Shown: positions 1 through 8,549, counted from the stretch's first letter. The stretch: 37,566 bases of DNA from Prevotellaceae bacterium UBA4361 (GCA_002393575.1 DGSN01000068.1:1-37566), one strand, 5' to 3'. Made by a program: numbers and translations. The notes: a model not told the origin generated them from the sequence alone.

Positions 1-98
1 AAAAGTTGCAAGCGGACAGAAAAACCGAAAGAACACACAAGGAAGACACCTTATTATATTATAGGGAAGGGGAAAAAGCGAAAAACACGGGGGACAGC

Positions 99-341
99 GA
101 AAGGGGGCCTTGCGGTGAACCGCAAGGAACGGTTGGCAGAGCCATTGGGGAAAGAAAAGAGCGCGATTGGGGAGGGAAAAGCGCGCGATTGGGGACTGAA
201 GAGAACGCGATTGGGGATTTGGAAAGCGAGCGAGCGTTCGGCGAGATGATGTTGAACGCTCGTTAAGAAAGGAACGATGGTTCGTCGGGAAGAGGACGAA
301 AGTTCGCTGAATGGGAAACGAAGGTTCGTTGATGAAATGGG
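99..341. repeat. 22-bp-period degenerate repeat array A
   Basis: Cores start at 143, 165, 187, 209, 232, 254, 276, 298 and 320: every step is 22 bases except one of 23. The first block has the core GATTGGGGA (CATTGGGGA at 143). From 232 on the core is GAnnGTTCG or its variant (GAGCGTTCG, GAACGCTCG, GATGGTTCG, GAAAGTTCG, GAAGGTTCG). The 13 bases between cores differ from unit to unit. Weaker units may start at 99 and 121. The whole stretch is strongly purine-rich on the + strand. It lies upstream of the ECF sigma gene. The period is not a multiple of three, so the open frame at 6-266 is not supported as a gene. Arrays of the same period and core occur at 12356 and 23171. Confidence 0.8.
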
Positions 342-468
342 AACGGAAAAACGGGAATGGAATTTGGATGAAGTGAAGTTAAAGAACGTTAAAAAGAGAT
401 GGTTGATGCAGTATTTTGGTGATATTTGTATTTATATTAAGCAAGGAAGACAGCAAATCAGACATCAA

Positions 469-1044
469 ATGTGGAGGAAACAACTGCGGAACAGGAGCGA
501 AGAGGAGGAACTCATTGAACGCATACGAAATAACGACCAGCGTGCCATGAGCGAACTCTACAATCAGTATGCAGGCGTGATGACGTCGGTATGCTTTCGC
601 TATCTGTCGCAGGAAGAAGACGTGAAGGATGTGTTGCAGGAGAGTTTCATCTGCATCTTTACGTCAATCGGAAAGTTTCATCCCCAACATGAACTATCGC
701 TTAAGGCATGGATTAAGAAAATAGTTGTCAATCACTCGATTCAATATCTGCAAAAACGGAAACGTCTCACATTCATTGAGCAATATGACACACTGGAGAA
801 CGACATATCGAATGAAGAGTCAGAGGAAATTAATGAGGTGACGGATGATGAGTTGCATAAACTCATTTGTCAATTGCCCGATGGGTATAGGACTGTGCTG
901 AACCTCTTTATCTTCGAAGGCTACAGCCACAAACAAATCTCACAGATGCTTGGCATCAATGAACGAACATCTTCTTCTCAACTCTCGCGCGCCAAACGGC
1001 TACTTTCGAAAAGTATAACTGATTTTATAAGGAGGAAACAATGA
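469..1044 (+). CDS. ECF-type RNA polymerase sigma factor
   Basis: This is a group-IV (extracytoplasmic function) sigma-70 factor of about 191 residues. Region 2 is visible as ELYNQYAGVMTSVCFRYL, followed by EEDVKDVLQESF and then WIKKIVVNHSIQYLQKRKR. Region 4 is LPDGYRTVLNLFIFEGYSHK followed by the helix-turn-helix QISQMLGINERTSSSQLSRA. The reading frame is open back to an ATG at 277, but the 64 extra residues are encoded by the purine-rich repeat zone and match no sigma region. I therefore prefer the ATG at 469, which gives the usual ECF length. The stop overlaps the next start (ATGA, 1041-1044), so the two genes are translationally coupled, typical of a sigma/anti-sigma pair. It probably activates its own operon, including the serpin downstream. 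The target promoter cannot be read from this window. Confidence 0.93.
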   Translation: MWRKQLRNRSEEEELIERIRNNDQRAMSELYNQYAGVMTSVCFRYLSQEEDVKDVLQESFICIFTSIGKFHPQHELSLKAWIKKIVVNHSIQYLQKRKRLTFIEQYDTLENDISNEESEEINEVTDDELHKLICQLPDGYRTVLNLFIFEGYSHKQISQMLGINERTSSSQLSRAKRLLSKSITDFIRRKQ

Positions 1045-2288
1045 AAAGCGAATGGTCAGACAAACTCAGAAACCGATTGGAACACCACAAGATGGATGCT
1101 CCTGCTGGGCTATGGGAGGACATCAGTCAAGAAATGGCACGGACGCATCAAACACGTCAGCAGCGGACGATGTTTTTCACTCGTGCTGCCGCTATTGCCA
1201 TCATCATCCTTGCTTCTGCCTTGTTTCTTCATTATTATTCGGGAAAAGGTTTTTATTCTGTAAAGAAAGAATATTTTAGAGCGAATAATCTAAAAGACAG
1301 GAAGATAGAAGAATCGCTCACAGGATCGGAGAAGAAGGAGGAGAAACGGAGTGAAACGACAGCTGAGCATGTTCTGTTGGCAAAGACATCGAGCCACCTC
1401 AACGAAGAGCCGAAGAATGTTTCTCCTGAGAAAAACCACTACCCTACTCCTTCTAACGGAAGCGAGGAGGACAAGGAACACAATCAGCAAGTATCTTCTA
1501 CGAATGAAAATACAGAAGAACCAACAAAAACGCCTTCTTCTCCCACGATTCATATTCCGACAACAGAACAGATAAGGCACCCACATTTGAAAAGGGAAAA
1601 GGGCAGATGGACAATTAGCATGGATGCATCCAGCGGGTTATTGGCTTCAAATGAAAAGTATGATAACAGTTGGTATAGCAATGTTCAATACCTCAACCCT
1701 ACTCTACTGATGCTGGAAGCAAAAAAGCTATACCAAGCCCCTCAAAACGAAGAGCAAGTGAACAAAACACATCATCGTTTTCCGCTTCGCTTTGGTGTGA
1801 AATTTTCCTATCTGTTTCAACCTCGATGGAGCATAGATGGCGGACTTCGCTACACACAACTCTCATCCGAAGCCATCGAAGGAAATGGGCAATGGATGAC
1901 AGAGCGACATCTGAGAATCAATTATTTAGGTGTCTCCCTTGGACTATCTTATCAGCTTTGGTCCGTTTCCCATTTCAGCATCTATGCCAATGGTGGAATT
2001 GCGCTTGATGCTTATATTTCGGGACAAGAAAATCTCAAGAATTATCAAAACGGGACATTGAACTATTCGATGAAAAGCCATTTGCAACAAAAACCGTTAC
2101 AATTTTCAGTCAATGCCTCTGTCGGTGCTCAATATCAGATAGGTAAAACCATCTGTATTTTCGCAAAGCCAAGCGTGGGTTACTATTTTGACGATGGAAC
2201 CACCATTCAGCACTATTTCAAGAAGCATCCGTTGGCACCGACAGTGAATCTTGGGGTTAAATTCAAATTGCACCAAAATGAGCCATGA
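1041..2288 (+). CDS. Dual-membrane-spanning anti-sigma factor candidate (Dma-like): cytoplasmic domain, TM helix, linker and outer-membrane beta-barrel
   Basis: The 415-residue protein has three zones. Residues 4-32 form a short cytoplasmic segment (WSDKLRNRLE then APAGLWEDI), the type seen next to ECF sigma genes in Bacteroidetes. Residues 48-66 form one hydrophobic helix preceded by Arg/Lys. Residues 67-187 are a charged Glu/Lys/Ser/Pro/Thr linker. From 188 to the end there are alternating beta strands ending in an aromatic-poor strand (TVNLGVKFKL), like an eight-stranded OMP_b-brl fold. There is no cleavable signal peptide. One chain would thus cross both membranes. Such dual-membrane-spanning anti-sigma factors (Dma) have been reported in Bacteroides thetaiotaomicron, where they affect vesiculation. 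Assignment here is by architecture and by the four-base overlap with the sigma gene. Function as an anti-sigma factor is inferred. Confidence 0.75.
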   Translation: MKSEWSDKLRNRLEHHKMDAPAGLWEDISQEMARTHQTRQQRTMFFTRAAAIAIIILASALFLHYYSGKGFYSVKKEYFRANNLKDRKIEESLTGSEKKEEKRSETTAEHVLLAKTSSHLNEEPKNVSPEKNHYPTPSNGSEEDKEHNQQVSSTNENTEEPTKTPSSPTIHIPTTEQIRHPHLKREKGRWTISMDASSGLLASNEKYDNSWYSNVQYLNPTLLMLEAKKLYQAPQNEEQVNKTHHRFPLRFGVKFSYLFQPRWSIDGGLRYTQLSSEAIEGNGQWMTERHLRINYLGVSLGLSYQLWSVSHFSIYANGGIALDAYISGQENLKNYQNGTLNYSMKSHLQQKPLQFSVNASVGAQYQIGKTICIFAKPSVGYYFDDGTTIQHYFKKHPLAPTVNLGVKFKLHQNEP

Positions 2289-2330
2289 ATGTTGTCAAGA
2301 TATTTAATAACTCTTTAAAATAAACAGAAC

Positions 2331-3611
2331 ATGAACAAACGATTATTAGTTCCACTTTATTTCGCTGTCGCTTTCATCCTCGGAAGTTGCAGCGAAAACG
2401 ATAAAAACGGTGAATATACCGTAAGCTATTTGGTTGCCAAAAGAAAAGAAATACCTCTGACAAACGAACAAAAAGCATTTGTCAAGAGTAATAATGACTT
2501 TGCTTTCAATCTCTTCCGAAAATTCAACACAACAGGAGAAGAAAAAGGCAACAATGTGATTTCTCCGTTGGGAACCACCTTTCTATTGGGAATGATGAAT
2601 GCAGGAGCCATGAATGAGTCCAGTGAGGAAATAACAACTGCCTTAGGGTTTAGCGGACAGACAGCTGAAACCGTCAATGATTTTTGCAAAACATTCATGG
2701 AAAATGCACCAAAAGCCGACACTGGCATAACACTTAATTTTGCCAACTTGCTTGTTACCAACAAAAATTCTGTCATCGCAGAGGACTACCAAGAAAACAT
2801 TCAAGAAGCATATCAAGCAGAGTCGTTTTCGATGGATTTTGCGGAAAAAAACAGCTTAAAGTTCATTAACAACTGGTGTCATGAAAAAACCCAAGGATGT
2901 ATTCCTTCGATTCTCGACGAACTCAAGCCAGAGGCTATTGCCTATCTGCTCAATGCCATATATTTCAAAGGGAAGTGGACTTATGGATTTGAGGAAAAGA
3001 ACACACAGTCGGAACAATTCACACAACTCTCAGGAAAGATAAAATCGGTTGATATGATGTATCAGAAAGCTGAAATCCTTGCTTACACAGATAAAGTGTT
3101 CAACATGATTGTTCTGCCTTTCAGTGCAGGAGCCTACACGATGAGTGTTCTTCTCCCCAACAATGGATTCAGCACCTACGATATAATTAACAAACTCTCT
3201 TCAAACACATGGGAGAGCATACTGTATAGCACATATAATACGCAAGGCACTGCTAATGTTGAAATAAAACTTCCTCGATTCAGCACAACCACCGACTTCG
3301 ACATGATTCCAACATTGAAGCAAACAGGGATTCATCGCATTTTTGATTCAAGCCTTTCTCAGCTTGATAAGATTGGCAAAGACGTTTACATTTCTTTGAT
3401 GAAACAGAAATCATACATCGAAGTGAATGAAAAGGGGGCAGAAATGGCAAGTGTATCAGTGGCAGGTATGTCCTTATCGGCAAATGCACCTGTAGTAGGA
3501 CAGCAAAAGAATCTGAAATTCTTTGCAGACCATCCTTTTGTATATATAGTTTCTGAAACAAGCACTGGAACTGTATTCTTTATCGGAACTTATCAAGGAA
3601 AAGAACAATGA
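2331..3611 (+). CDS. Serpin family serine protease inhibitor, surface or periplasmic lipoprotein
   Basis: The 426-residue protein starts with a lipoprotein signal peptide whose lipobox is LGSC (Cys20). The rest is a full-length serpin fold: FAFNLFRKFN, NVISPLGTTFLLGMMNAGA, the breach/shutter strand AIYFKGKWTYGF, PFSAGAYTMSVLLPN, and the C-terminal HPFVYIVSETSTGTVFFIGT. The reactive-centre hinge reads VNEKGAEMASVSVAGMSLSA. Its P15 Gly and small P14-P8 residues favour an inhibitory serpin, with Met P12 as an unusual point. By spacing, the scissile bond lies near the MSLSA segment, suggesting an elastase- or chymotrypsin-like target, but this is uncertain. It follows the Dma-like gene by 42 bases and overlaps the next start by four bases (ATGA). 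Bacterial serpins such as miropin of Tannerella protect the cell from host or own proteases. Confidence 0.95.
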   Translation: MNKRLLVPLYFAVAFILGSCSENDKNGEYTVSYLVAKRKEIPLTNEQKAFVKSNNDFAFNLFRKFNTTGEEKGNNVISPLGTTFLLGMMNAGAMNESSEEITTALGFSGQTAETVNDFCKTFMENAPKADTGITLNFANLLVTNKNSVIAEDYQENIQEAYQAESFSMDFAEKNSLKFINNWCHEKTQGCIPSILDELKPEAIAYLLNAIYFKGKWTYGFEEKNTQSEQFTQLSGKIKSVDMMYQKAEILAYTDKVFNMIVLPFSAGAYTMSVLLPNNGFSTYDIINKLSSNTWESILYSTYNTQGTANVEIKLPRFSTTTDFDMIPTLKQTGIHRIFDSSLSQLDKIGKDVYISLMKQKSYIEVNEKGAEMASVSVAGMSLSANAPVVGQQKNLKFFADHPFVYIVSETSTGTVFFIGTYQGKEQ

Positions 3612-4171
3612 AAAAGATTTATTTGCTTGCCTTACTTTCTTCACTACTCTTCACTTCGATGACATGTGAAGGTGACGAACAAGGAGTATCAAATCCATAC
3701 GTCCTCGACGAAGAAGGCTATCCAATCTCGAAATGGCTAACCAGCGTTTCGCAAGGAAGATTTAGTGCTTACGTTGTTGGCAACGGATGGCGATTGACTC
3801 ACTCATATGGCACCGTAATCAATAATGAGGACGACACGCATTACAACCAAACGAAGGATGAACCGATTCTTCCTCACAATCTCTATTTTTCAGCAGATTC
3901 CATCTATGTGTTTCAATACGAAATGATGGGAAACTGGTTGAGCGTTTCTTCTTACACATACGATGAAACAAATAATAGGATTACCAACGATTTGCTTCCC
4001 AGAATGTTGCTATTGTCCTCCTCCATCAATTCCATCGAAACCATTGAACCTATTGGAACAACCCCTACAGGACAAGTTGTTTACATTCATAATGTGTATG
4101 AGAAAATGCAATTTTATGAATTACAATCACATTGGTACGCGTTTAAACGTAAAGCAGGACAGACGAAATGA
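3608..4171 (+). CDS. Small exported protein of unknown function in serpin operon
   Basis: The 187-residue protein has an N-terminal hydrophobic segment (KKIYLLALLSSLLFTSMTC). The Cys at the end of it, with Thr at -1, is a weak lipobox, so lipidation is possible but not certain. The remainder is soluble, rich in Tyr, Ser and Asn, and shows no domain I recognise. It begins inside the serpin stop (ATGA) and its own stop overlaps the next start in the same way. The three genes are therefore translationally coupled. The coupling suggests a partner of the serpin or of the downstream barrel protein. Confidence 0.8.
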   Translation: MKKIYLLALLSSLLFTSMTCEGDEQGVSNPYVLDEEGYPISKWLTSVSQGRFSAYVVGNGWRLTHSYGTVINNEDDTHYNQTKDEPILPHNLYFSADSIYVFQYEMMGNWLSVSSYTYDETNNRITNDLLPRMLLLSSSINSIETIEPIGTTPTGQVVYIHNVYEKMQFYELQSHWYAFKRKAGQTK

Positions 4172-4857
4172 TAAAACAGATTTTCTTACTCAGATTATTG
4201 TGGTTCTGCATGTTGTTTCAGGTATGCGACAAAAGCTTTTGTCAGACAACTGAGAATAGGTTTCTCGTTCGTGGAGGAGTGGGAATCTCCTCTTTTAGTC
4301 ACGATGGGAGCCAAATCGACATGACCCAAAAAAGATTATCCCTCCTCTTGGGCGGTTGCTGGCAGCATTATTTCAAACCCACTTCTCACCAAAAACACTG
4401 GATGCTTCAAACGACAGTTCAAGCTGTCAGCAAAGGTGCTATCAACGACGGAGACATCATGGACGAGAAGGTTTATCTGAGAACCGTCTATTTAGAATTA
4501 CCCATTACAATCATGTATCGCATTTGTCATAAAAACACATACGATATTTACCTCGGCGGAGGAGGATTTGTTGCATACGGATTAGGTGGAAAGATACATG
4601 CAGAAAAGAATGCACACTGGTTTCTCGGCATTCCTGTAGGAGAACAACCTTCCCCTTTTGAGCGCAGTTGCGGAATGCGACGTTGGGATGCAGGTATTTG
4701 CATTGAGGCGAACATCACAACTCGTCGTTGGCTTATCAGTGCAAACTACAGTTTTGGCTTACCTTACTTGTGGAACGATAGCGTCAAACCGTCATCGTGG
4801 TTAGAGCACGTACAAAATGTGACAGGAGGAATAAGTTTTGGTTATTTTCTAAAATAA
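4168..4857 (+). CDS. Outer-membrane beta-barrel protein, PorT/OMP_b-brl_2-like
   Basis: The 229-residue protein has a signal peptide (hydrophobic stretch ending near CQTTENRF). Mature residues alternate polar and hydrophobic in about eight strands, such as NRFLVRGGVGISSF, KRLSLLLGGCWQHYF, VYLRTVYLELPITIMYRI, YDIYLGGGGFVAYGLGGKI, DAGICIEANITTRRWLISANYSF and a terminal GGISFGYFLK. The fold matches the small eight-stranded barrels common in Bacteroidetes (outer membrane protein beta-barrel domain). It is the last gene of the sigma operon and ends in the 15-bp terminator stem. Whether it works with the serpin or with the barrel domain of the Dma-like protein is unknown. Confidence 0.8.
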   Translation: MIKQIFLLRLLWFCMLFQVCDKSFCQTTENRFLVRGGVGISSFSHDGSQIDMTQKRLSLLLGGCWQHYFKPTSHQKHWMLQTTVQAVSKGAINDGDIMDEKVYLRTVYLELPITIMYRICHKNTYDIYLGGGGFVAYGLGGKIHAEKNAHWFLGIPVGEQPSPFERSCGMRRWDAGICIEANITTRRWLISANYSFGLPYLWNDSVKPSSWLEHVQNVTGGISFGYFLK

Positions 4858-4913
4858 AGCAATAGGTGAGAGATTCTTAAGAACTGAACAAGAATACTTC
4901 TCACCTATTGCTT
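4857..4913. terminator. Bidirectional terminator between convergent genes
   Basis: A perfect 15-base inverted repeat (4857-4871 with 4899-4913; arm AAGCAATAGGTGAGA) can be extended inward with one bulge (AGATTCTT with AAGAATACT). It overlaps the last base of the barrel gene's stop codon and precedes the DPP IV stop on the other strand. The U-run on each side is only moderate. Confidence 0.75.
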
Positions 4914-4924
4914 CAATGTTAGCT

Positions 4925-7126
4925 TTATTTCAGCAAATGCTTGTCGAGGAAATTCTCGATACGGGTGAAGAGGTGGCGACGGGTGTTACCACCGAAAATG
5001 CCGTGGTTGCGGTTGGTGTAGGTTTGCATTTCGAACTGGATGTTTGCCTGTGTGAGTTGTTCGGCAAGTTCGGCTGTGTTCTGGAAATGCACATTGTCGT
5101 CAGCCAGTCCGTGGCAGATGAGCAAGTCGCCATGCAGCTTTTGGAAGCGGTGGAGCGGTGAGATGTCGTAGCCGTCAGGGTTTTCCTGCGGAGTACGCAT
5201 GTAACGCTCGGTGTAGGCTGAGTCGTAGAATCGCCAGTCGGTGACTGGTGCCACGGCTACGCCACAACGGAACACGGGGCGACCTTCGGTCATGGACATG
5301 ATGGTGTTGAAGCCTCCAAAGCTCCATCCCCAAATGGCGATTCGGTCCTTGTCGATGTAAGGAAGAGAGCCGAGGTAGAGAGCTGTCTCCACTTGGTCTT
5401 TCGATTCCTTGTCGCCCATCGTCATGTAGGTACACTTCTGGAAGTCGGCACCACGTCCACCTGTTCCTCGACCATCGACGCACACCACGATGTAGCCTTT
5501 CTGGGCAAGTCGATGTTCCCAAATCAGTCCACGTGCATTACCGTTGTCCCAAGAGTTGTGAACCTGTTGGTTGCCAGGGCCACTGTACTGATACATGAGT
5601 ACAGGGTACTTCTTGTTGGCATCGAAAGAGGCAGGCTTGACCATCCATCCGTTGAGCTGCACACCTTCGGACGTAGTGAAGGAGAAGAGTTCGGGCTTGG
5701 CTATGTTGAGCTTGGCATAAGCATCGCGGAGAGCGGCGTTGTCCTCAAGCACACGGATTTGCTTGCCGGATGCGCTGTAGAGTGCGGTAACGGTTGGAGT
5801 GTTGAGGTCAGAAAAGGTGTTGACAAAGTATTTGCAACCATCCGAGAAGGTGGCTTCGTTGAAGCCTTTGTTGTTCGTCAGTTTGGTGCGCTTTCCTTTG
5901 GCATCAACGACATAGATGTATTGTTCCAGCGGACTGCCTTCGTTGCTGGCATAGTAGAAATTCTGTCCTGCGGCATCGGTGCCATAATAGTCGGTTACGA
6001 CAAACTGTCCGTGGGTAAGCTGACGGATGAGCTGGCCTCCACTGGTGTAGAGATAAAGATGGGCAAATCCATCGCGCTCGGAGAGGAGGACGAACTGGCG
6101 ACCAGAGAAGTCGATGTGATGGAGGAAGGAAGTTTCGATGTACTTGTCAGAGGTTTCACGCACAGCGAGTTTGGCAATGCCAGAGCGAGGGTTGACCATG
6201 TAGATGTCACATTGGTTCTGATGGCGGTTGAGCGTGAGAACGGCGAGCTTGTCGGCTTCGCCCGTGAACTGAATACGAGGGATGTAGGTGTTGGAATCGG
6301 TTGGCACGTTGAGTTGACGCGTGACACGGCTCTTGATGTCGAAACTGTGGACGGAGACCTTTGAATTTCGCTCTCCAGCCTTTGGGTACTTGTATTCATA
6401 GACTCCTGGATAGAGCTGATAGTCAGTCATTTCGGGTGCTGTGCCCTTGAAATACTGAAAGGCAAATGTGCGCACGTTGGTTTCGTCGAAGCGCACCCAA
6501 GCCAGCATTTGGGAATCGGACGAGAAGTCGTAAGCACAGTTGTACTCAAATTCCTCTTCATACACCCAGTCGGGCTTTCCGTTGATGATGTGGTTGAATT
6601 GTCCGTCGGTGGTGATTTGGCTCTCGGCATTGTTGAAGAGCAGCTTCACAAGGAAGATGTTGTTGTCGCGGATGAAGGCAATCATGGTGCCATCGGGTGA
6701 GAACTTTGGCACTTCCTGCAAGTCGCCTTTCTTAGAGAGCGGTTCGAGCGTGCGGTTTCGCACATTATAAATATAATAGGTGGCAGTGGCAGAACGTCGA
6801 TAGATAGCTTGCTGATTGGTGCCGATGAGGATGTTCTTGCCATCGGGCGAGATGATATAGTCGGAGAAGCTCGTCAGTTTCTTTCCTCGTGCCGTGGCAA
6901 GGTCGAAGAGTGTTTCTGCCACTTCTCCTGTTTTGTAGGAGCAGCGTAGAATCTTTGTGCCGTCGTCAGAAATTCGGGAATAGGACTCTCCATCCGCCAT
7001 AGGACGGAGGCCGCTGATGCGCCGAGGCATGTAGCGATAATAGACTACGTCGTCGAGGGAAATGTTTTGTGCAAAAAGGGAAATTGTGGCAAAAGCGAGC
7101 ATTGCCAGTGCAAAAAATTTTTTCAT
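4925..7126 (-). CDS. Dipeptidyl peptidase IV (S9 family)
   Basis: The 733-residue exported serine exopeptidase removes X-Pro or X-Ala dipeptides from peptide N termini. A signal peptide (MKKFFALAMLAFATISLFA) is followed by the DPP IV beta-propeller and a C-terminal alpha/beta hydrolase. The double-Glu motif that anchors the substrate amino terminus is present in DWVYEEE (about residues 186-192). The catalytic triad is Ser602 in GWSFGG, Asp676 in HGLADDNVHF and His708 in NRNHGIFGG. Length and motifs match full-length bacterial DPP IV. It stands alone on this strand. A TAnnTTTG box (TAACTTTG) sits 24-31 bases before the start codon. In Prevotella and Porphyromonas such enzymes serve peptide nutrition. 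Confidence 0.96.
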   Translation of the reverse strand: MKKFFALAMLAFATISLFAQNISLDDVVYYRYMPRRISGLRPMADGESYSRISDDGTKILRCSYKTGEVAETLFDLATARGKKLTSFSDYIISPDGKNILIGTNQQAIYRRSATATYYIYNVRNRTLEPLSKKGDLQEVPKFSPDGTMIAFIRDNNIFLVKLLFNNAESQITTDGQFNHIINGKPDWVYEEEFEYNCAYDFSSDSQMLAWVRFDETNVRTFAFQYFKGTAPEMTDYQLYPGVYEYKYPKAGERNSKVSVHSFDIKSRVTRQLNVPTDSNTYIPRIQFTGEADKLAVLTLNRHQNQCDIYMVNPRSGIAKLAVRETSDKYIETSFLHHIDFSGRQFVLLSERDGFAHLYLYTSGGQLIRQLTHGQFVVTDYYGTDAAGQNFYYASNEGSPLEQYIYVVDAKGKRTKLTNNKGFNEATFSDGCKYFVNTFSDLNTPTVTALYSASGKQIRVLEDNAALRDAYAKLNIAKPELFSFTTSEGVQLNGWMVKPASFDANKKYPVLMYQYSGPGNQQVHNSWDNGNARGLIWEHRLAQKGYIVVCVDGRGTGGRGADFQKCTYMTMGDKESKDQVETALYLGSLPYIDKDRIAIWGWSFGGFNTIMSMTEGRPVFRCGVAVAPVTDWRFYDSAYTERYMRTPQENPDGYDISPLHRFQKLHGDLLICHGLADDNVHFQNTAELAEQLTQANIQFEMQTYTNRNHGIFGGNTRRHLFTRIENFLDKHLLK

Positions 7127-7149
7127 ATCGTCATTTTTTTGTTATTTTG

Positions 7150-7157
7150 CAAAGTTA
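7150..7157 (-). promoter_or_regulatory. -7 promoter box for DPP IV gene
   Basis: Read on the minus strand this is TAACTTTG, a full match to the Bacteroidetes TAnnTTTG consensus, 23 bases from the start codon. No clear -33 TTTG is visible, because that position is occupied by the GAAGAAT-type simple repeat. Confidence 0.5.
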
Positions 7158-7166
7158 TATAAAAAA

Positions 7167-7195
7167 TGAAGAATGAAGAATGAAGAATAAAGAAT
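7167..7195. repeat. Heptanucleotide simple repeat (TGAAGAA) in divergent intergenic region
   Basis: Three exact and one degenerate copy of TGAAGAA follow each other between the divergent DPP IV and DUF4230 genes. The run covers the upstream promoter positions of the DPP IV gene, so copy-number change could alter promoter spacing. Confidence 0.7.
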
Positions 7196-7214
7196 TTTTC
7201 AAGAAAATAAGAAA

Positions 7215-7829
7215 ATGAAGAATATCTTAAAAAACTTATACACAATCTTTTGTCTCGCCGCTCTGATTTTGCTAAGTTGTGACAATCCACAAAAAGAGCT
7301 GAAAAAGAAGCTTCCAAGCAAGGCTGATATTGTTTCGGAACTGAAACAGAAGGCTGACATCGTGACAACGGAACTGAAGGTGCGCAAGGTGGCGATATAC
7401 GATTCGAGCAAAAGCGAGAAGTTTACGTGGAAGAACCCGAACACCTGGAAATGGGGCGACCAGAAGTGTATCATCCCTATCGAGGTGACACTGAAATATG
7501 GCTACGATTTGCGCAATCTGAGCATTAGGAACGTGGAAATCGAGGAAGACAGCAGCATCGTGGTGATTCACTTGCCTAAACCCAAGATTATCGATGCGGG
7601 CTACAACACCTACATCGACGAGGGAAGTGTGGTGAAGATGTCAACAGGTCTGCGCTCTGAAGTGGGCCATGCCTTGCAGGAGGAAATCAGGCGTAAGGGC
7701 TATGAGGCTGTGCTGAAGGACGAGCTTATCAGTTCGGTGGGCGAAGACGTGAAGCGCAATGCCCAGACGTTGTTCACAAGCATCGTGAAGGCGATGGGCT
7801 GGAAGCACGTGGTGGTGGAAGTGGAATAA
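7215..7829 (+). CDS. DUF4230 family lipoprotein
   Basis: The 204-residue protein has a lipoprotein signal peptide with lipobox LLSC (Cys22). The body matches the DUF4230 family as I know it: ELKQKADIVTTELKVRKVAIYDS, then IPIEVTLKYGYDLRNL, then IVVIHLPKPKIIDAGYNTYID. The repeated alternation of strands with a late KRNAQTLFTSIVKAMG helix is typical. The function of the family is unknown. The next gene encodes a second DUF4230 protein, so the two likely form a pair or complex. Confidence 0.85.
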   Translation: MKNILKNLYTIFCLAALILLSCDNPQKELKKKLPSKADIVSELKQKADIVTTELKVRKVAIYDSSKSEKFTWKNPNTWKWGDQKCIIPIEVTLKYGYDLRNLSIRNVEIEEDSSIVVIHLPKPKIIDAGYNTYIDEGSVVKMSTGLRSEVGHALQEEIRRKGYEAVLKDELISSVGEDVKRNAQTLFTSIVKAMGWKHVVVEVE

Positions 7830-7859
7830 AAAGTGAGTTTTGCGAAAATTCAGAAAGCA

Positions 7860-8519
7860 ATGAGGAACGAACATAGCAGCAACAAGATGTCGAGCGGTTT
7901 GCAGAATGCAGGCCAATGGCTCCATTTTCTTTTTTTGATTATCATCGGCGGAGTGATTGGGCTTGCCATCTATGGGGTAAAGACCTGGGTGGATGCCTTG
8001 AAGAATCCGCAGGAAATTGTTCTTGAGAACTCTCCGATAGCGATTGAGAGTGTGCGTCCGAAGGGTGAACTATACGTTAGTAGTGCCATCGTGGAGGACT
8101 ACGTGACTCTGCATCGCACGGAGAAACACCTCGGACTGATTCCCGAGGAACATTCGTGTGTGCAGATACTGAAACAGAAGGTGAGTTTCAAGATTGACTT
8201 AGACAAAATCGTCTATACGCCCGACACGCTGAACTGGCTCATTGTGACGCTCCCCGACGTGGAGTATGTGGCTTCGACGCAGAACACGCCATTCATGTCG
8301 GACGACGAGGACTTCTGGGAAAAGGAACTTCCTTCAACCAATGGGCTGAAGAGGAAAGTGGAGCAAAAGATTAGGAAACGCTACGACACTGCTGAGAACC
8401 GCAAGCGAGCCAACAAATACGCAGAAGAGGCAGTGACTGCCATGCTCATGCAAATGGGGTACGAAGTGAGGTTTACTCCAAAGATAGAACAAAGCAAAGA
8501 AGGGTTGATAGGGCAATGA
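7860..8519 (+). CDS. DUF4230 family protein with N-terminal membrane anchor
   Basis: About 219 residues from the ATG at 7860. A GTG at 7833, four bases after the upstream stop, would add nine residues and is an equally tenable start. One transmembrane helix (WLHFLFLIIIGGVIGLAIYGV) anchors the protein. The rest resembles the upstream DUF4230 protein: LYVSSAIVEDYVTLH, KQKVSFKIDLDKIVYTPDTL, LIVTLPDVEYVAST and the C-terminal YAEEAVTAMLMQMGYEVRFTP. The pair, one lipidated and one helix-anchored, seems to be a diverged duplication. It ends just before a strong bidirectional terminator. Confidence 0.85.
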   Translation: MRNEHSSNKMSSGLQNAGQWLHFLFLIIIGGVIGLAIYGVKTWVDALKNPQEIVLENSPIAIESVRPKGELYVSSAIVEDYVTLHRTEKHLGLIPEEHSCVQILKQKVSFKIDLDKIVYTPDTLNWLIVTLPDVEYVASTQNTPFMSDDEDFWEKELPSTNGLKRKVEQKIRKRYDTAENRKRANKYAEEAVTAMLMQMGYEVRFTPKIEQSKEGLIGQ

Positions 8520-8549
8520 TTCTTTGCAAAAAATAATGACTCAAGACAA

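Noticed and set aside
6..266. 86-residue open frame at the start of the window
   Set aside because: It runs through a 22-base repeat whose period is not a multiple of three, and the peptide is low-complexity with no domain.
277..468. 64-residue N-terminal extension of the ECF sigma factor
   Set aside because: The extension is encoded by the purine-rich repeat zone and is absent from sigma families; the ATG at 469 gives a normal length.
5393..6364. 323-residue frame antisense to DPP IV
   Set aside because: It lies entirely within a confidently identified gene on the other strand, and has no domain. Long antisense frames arise here from codon bias.
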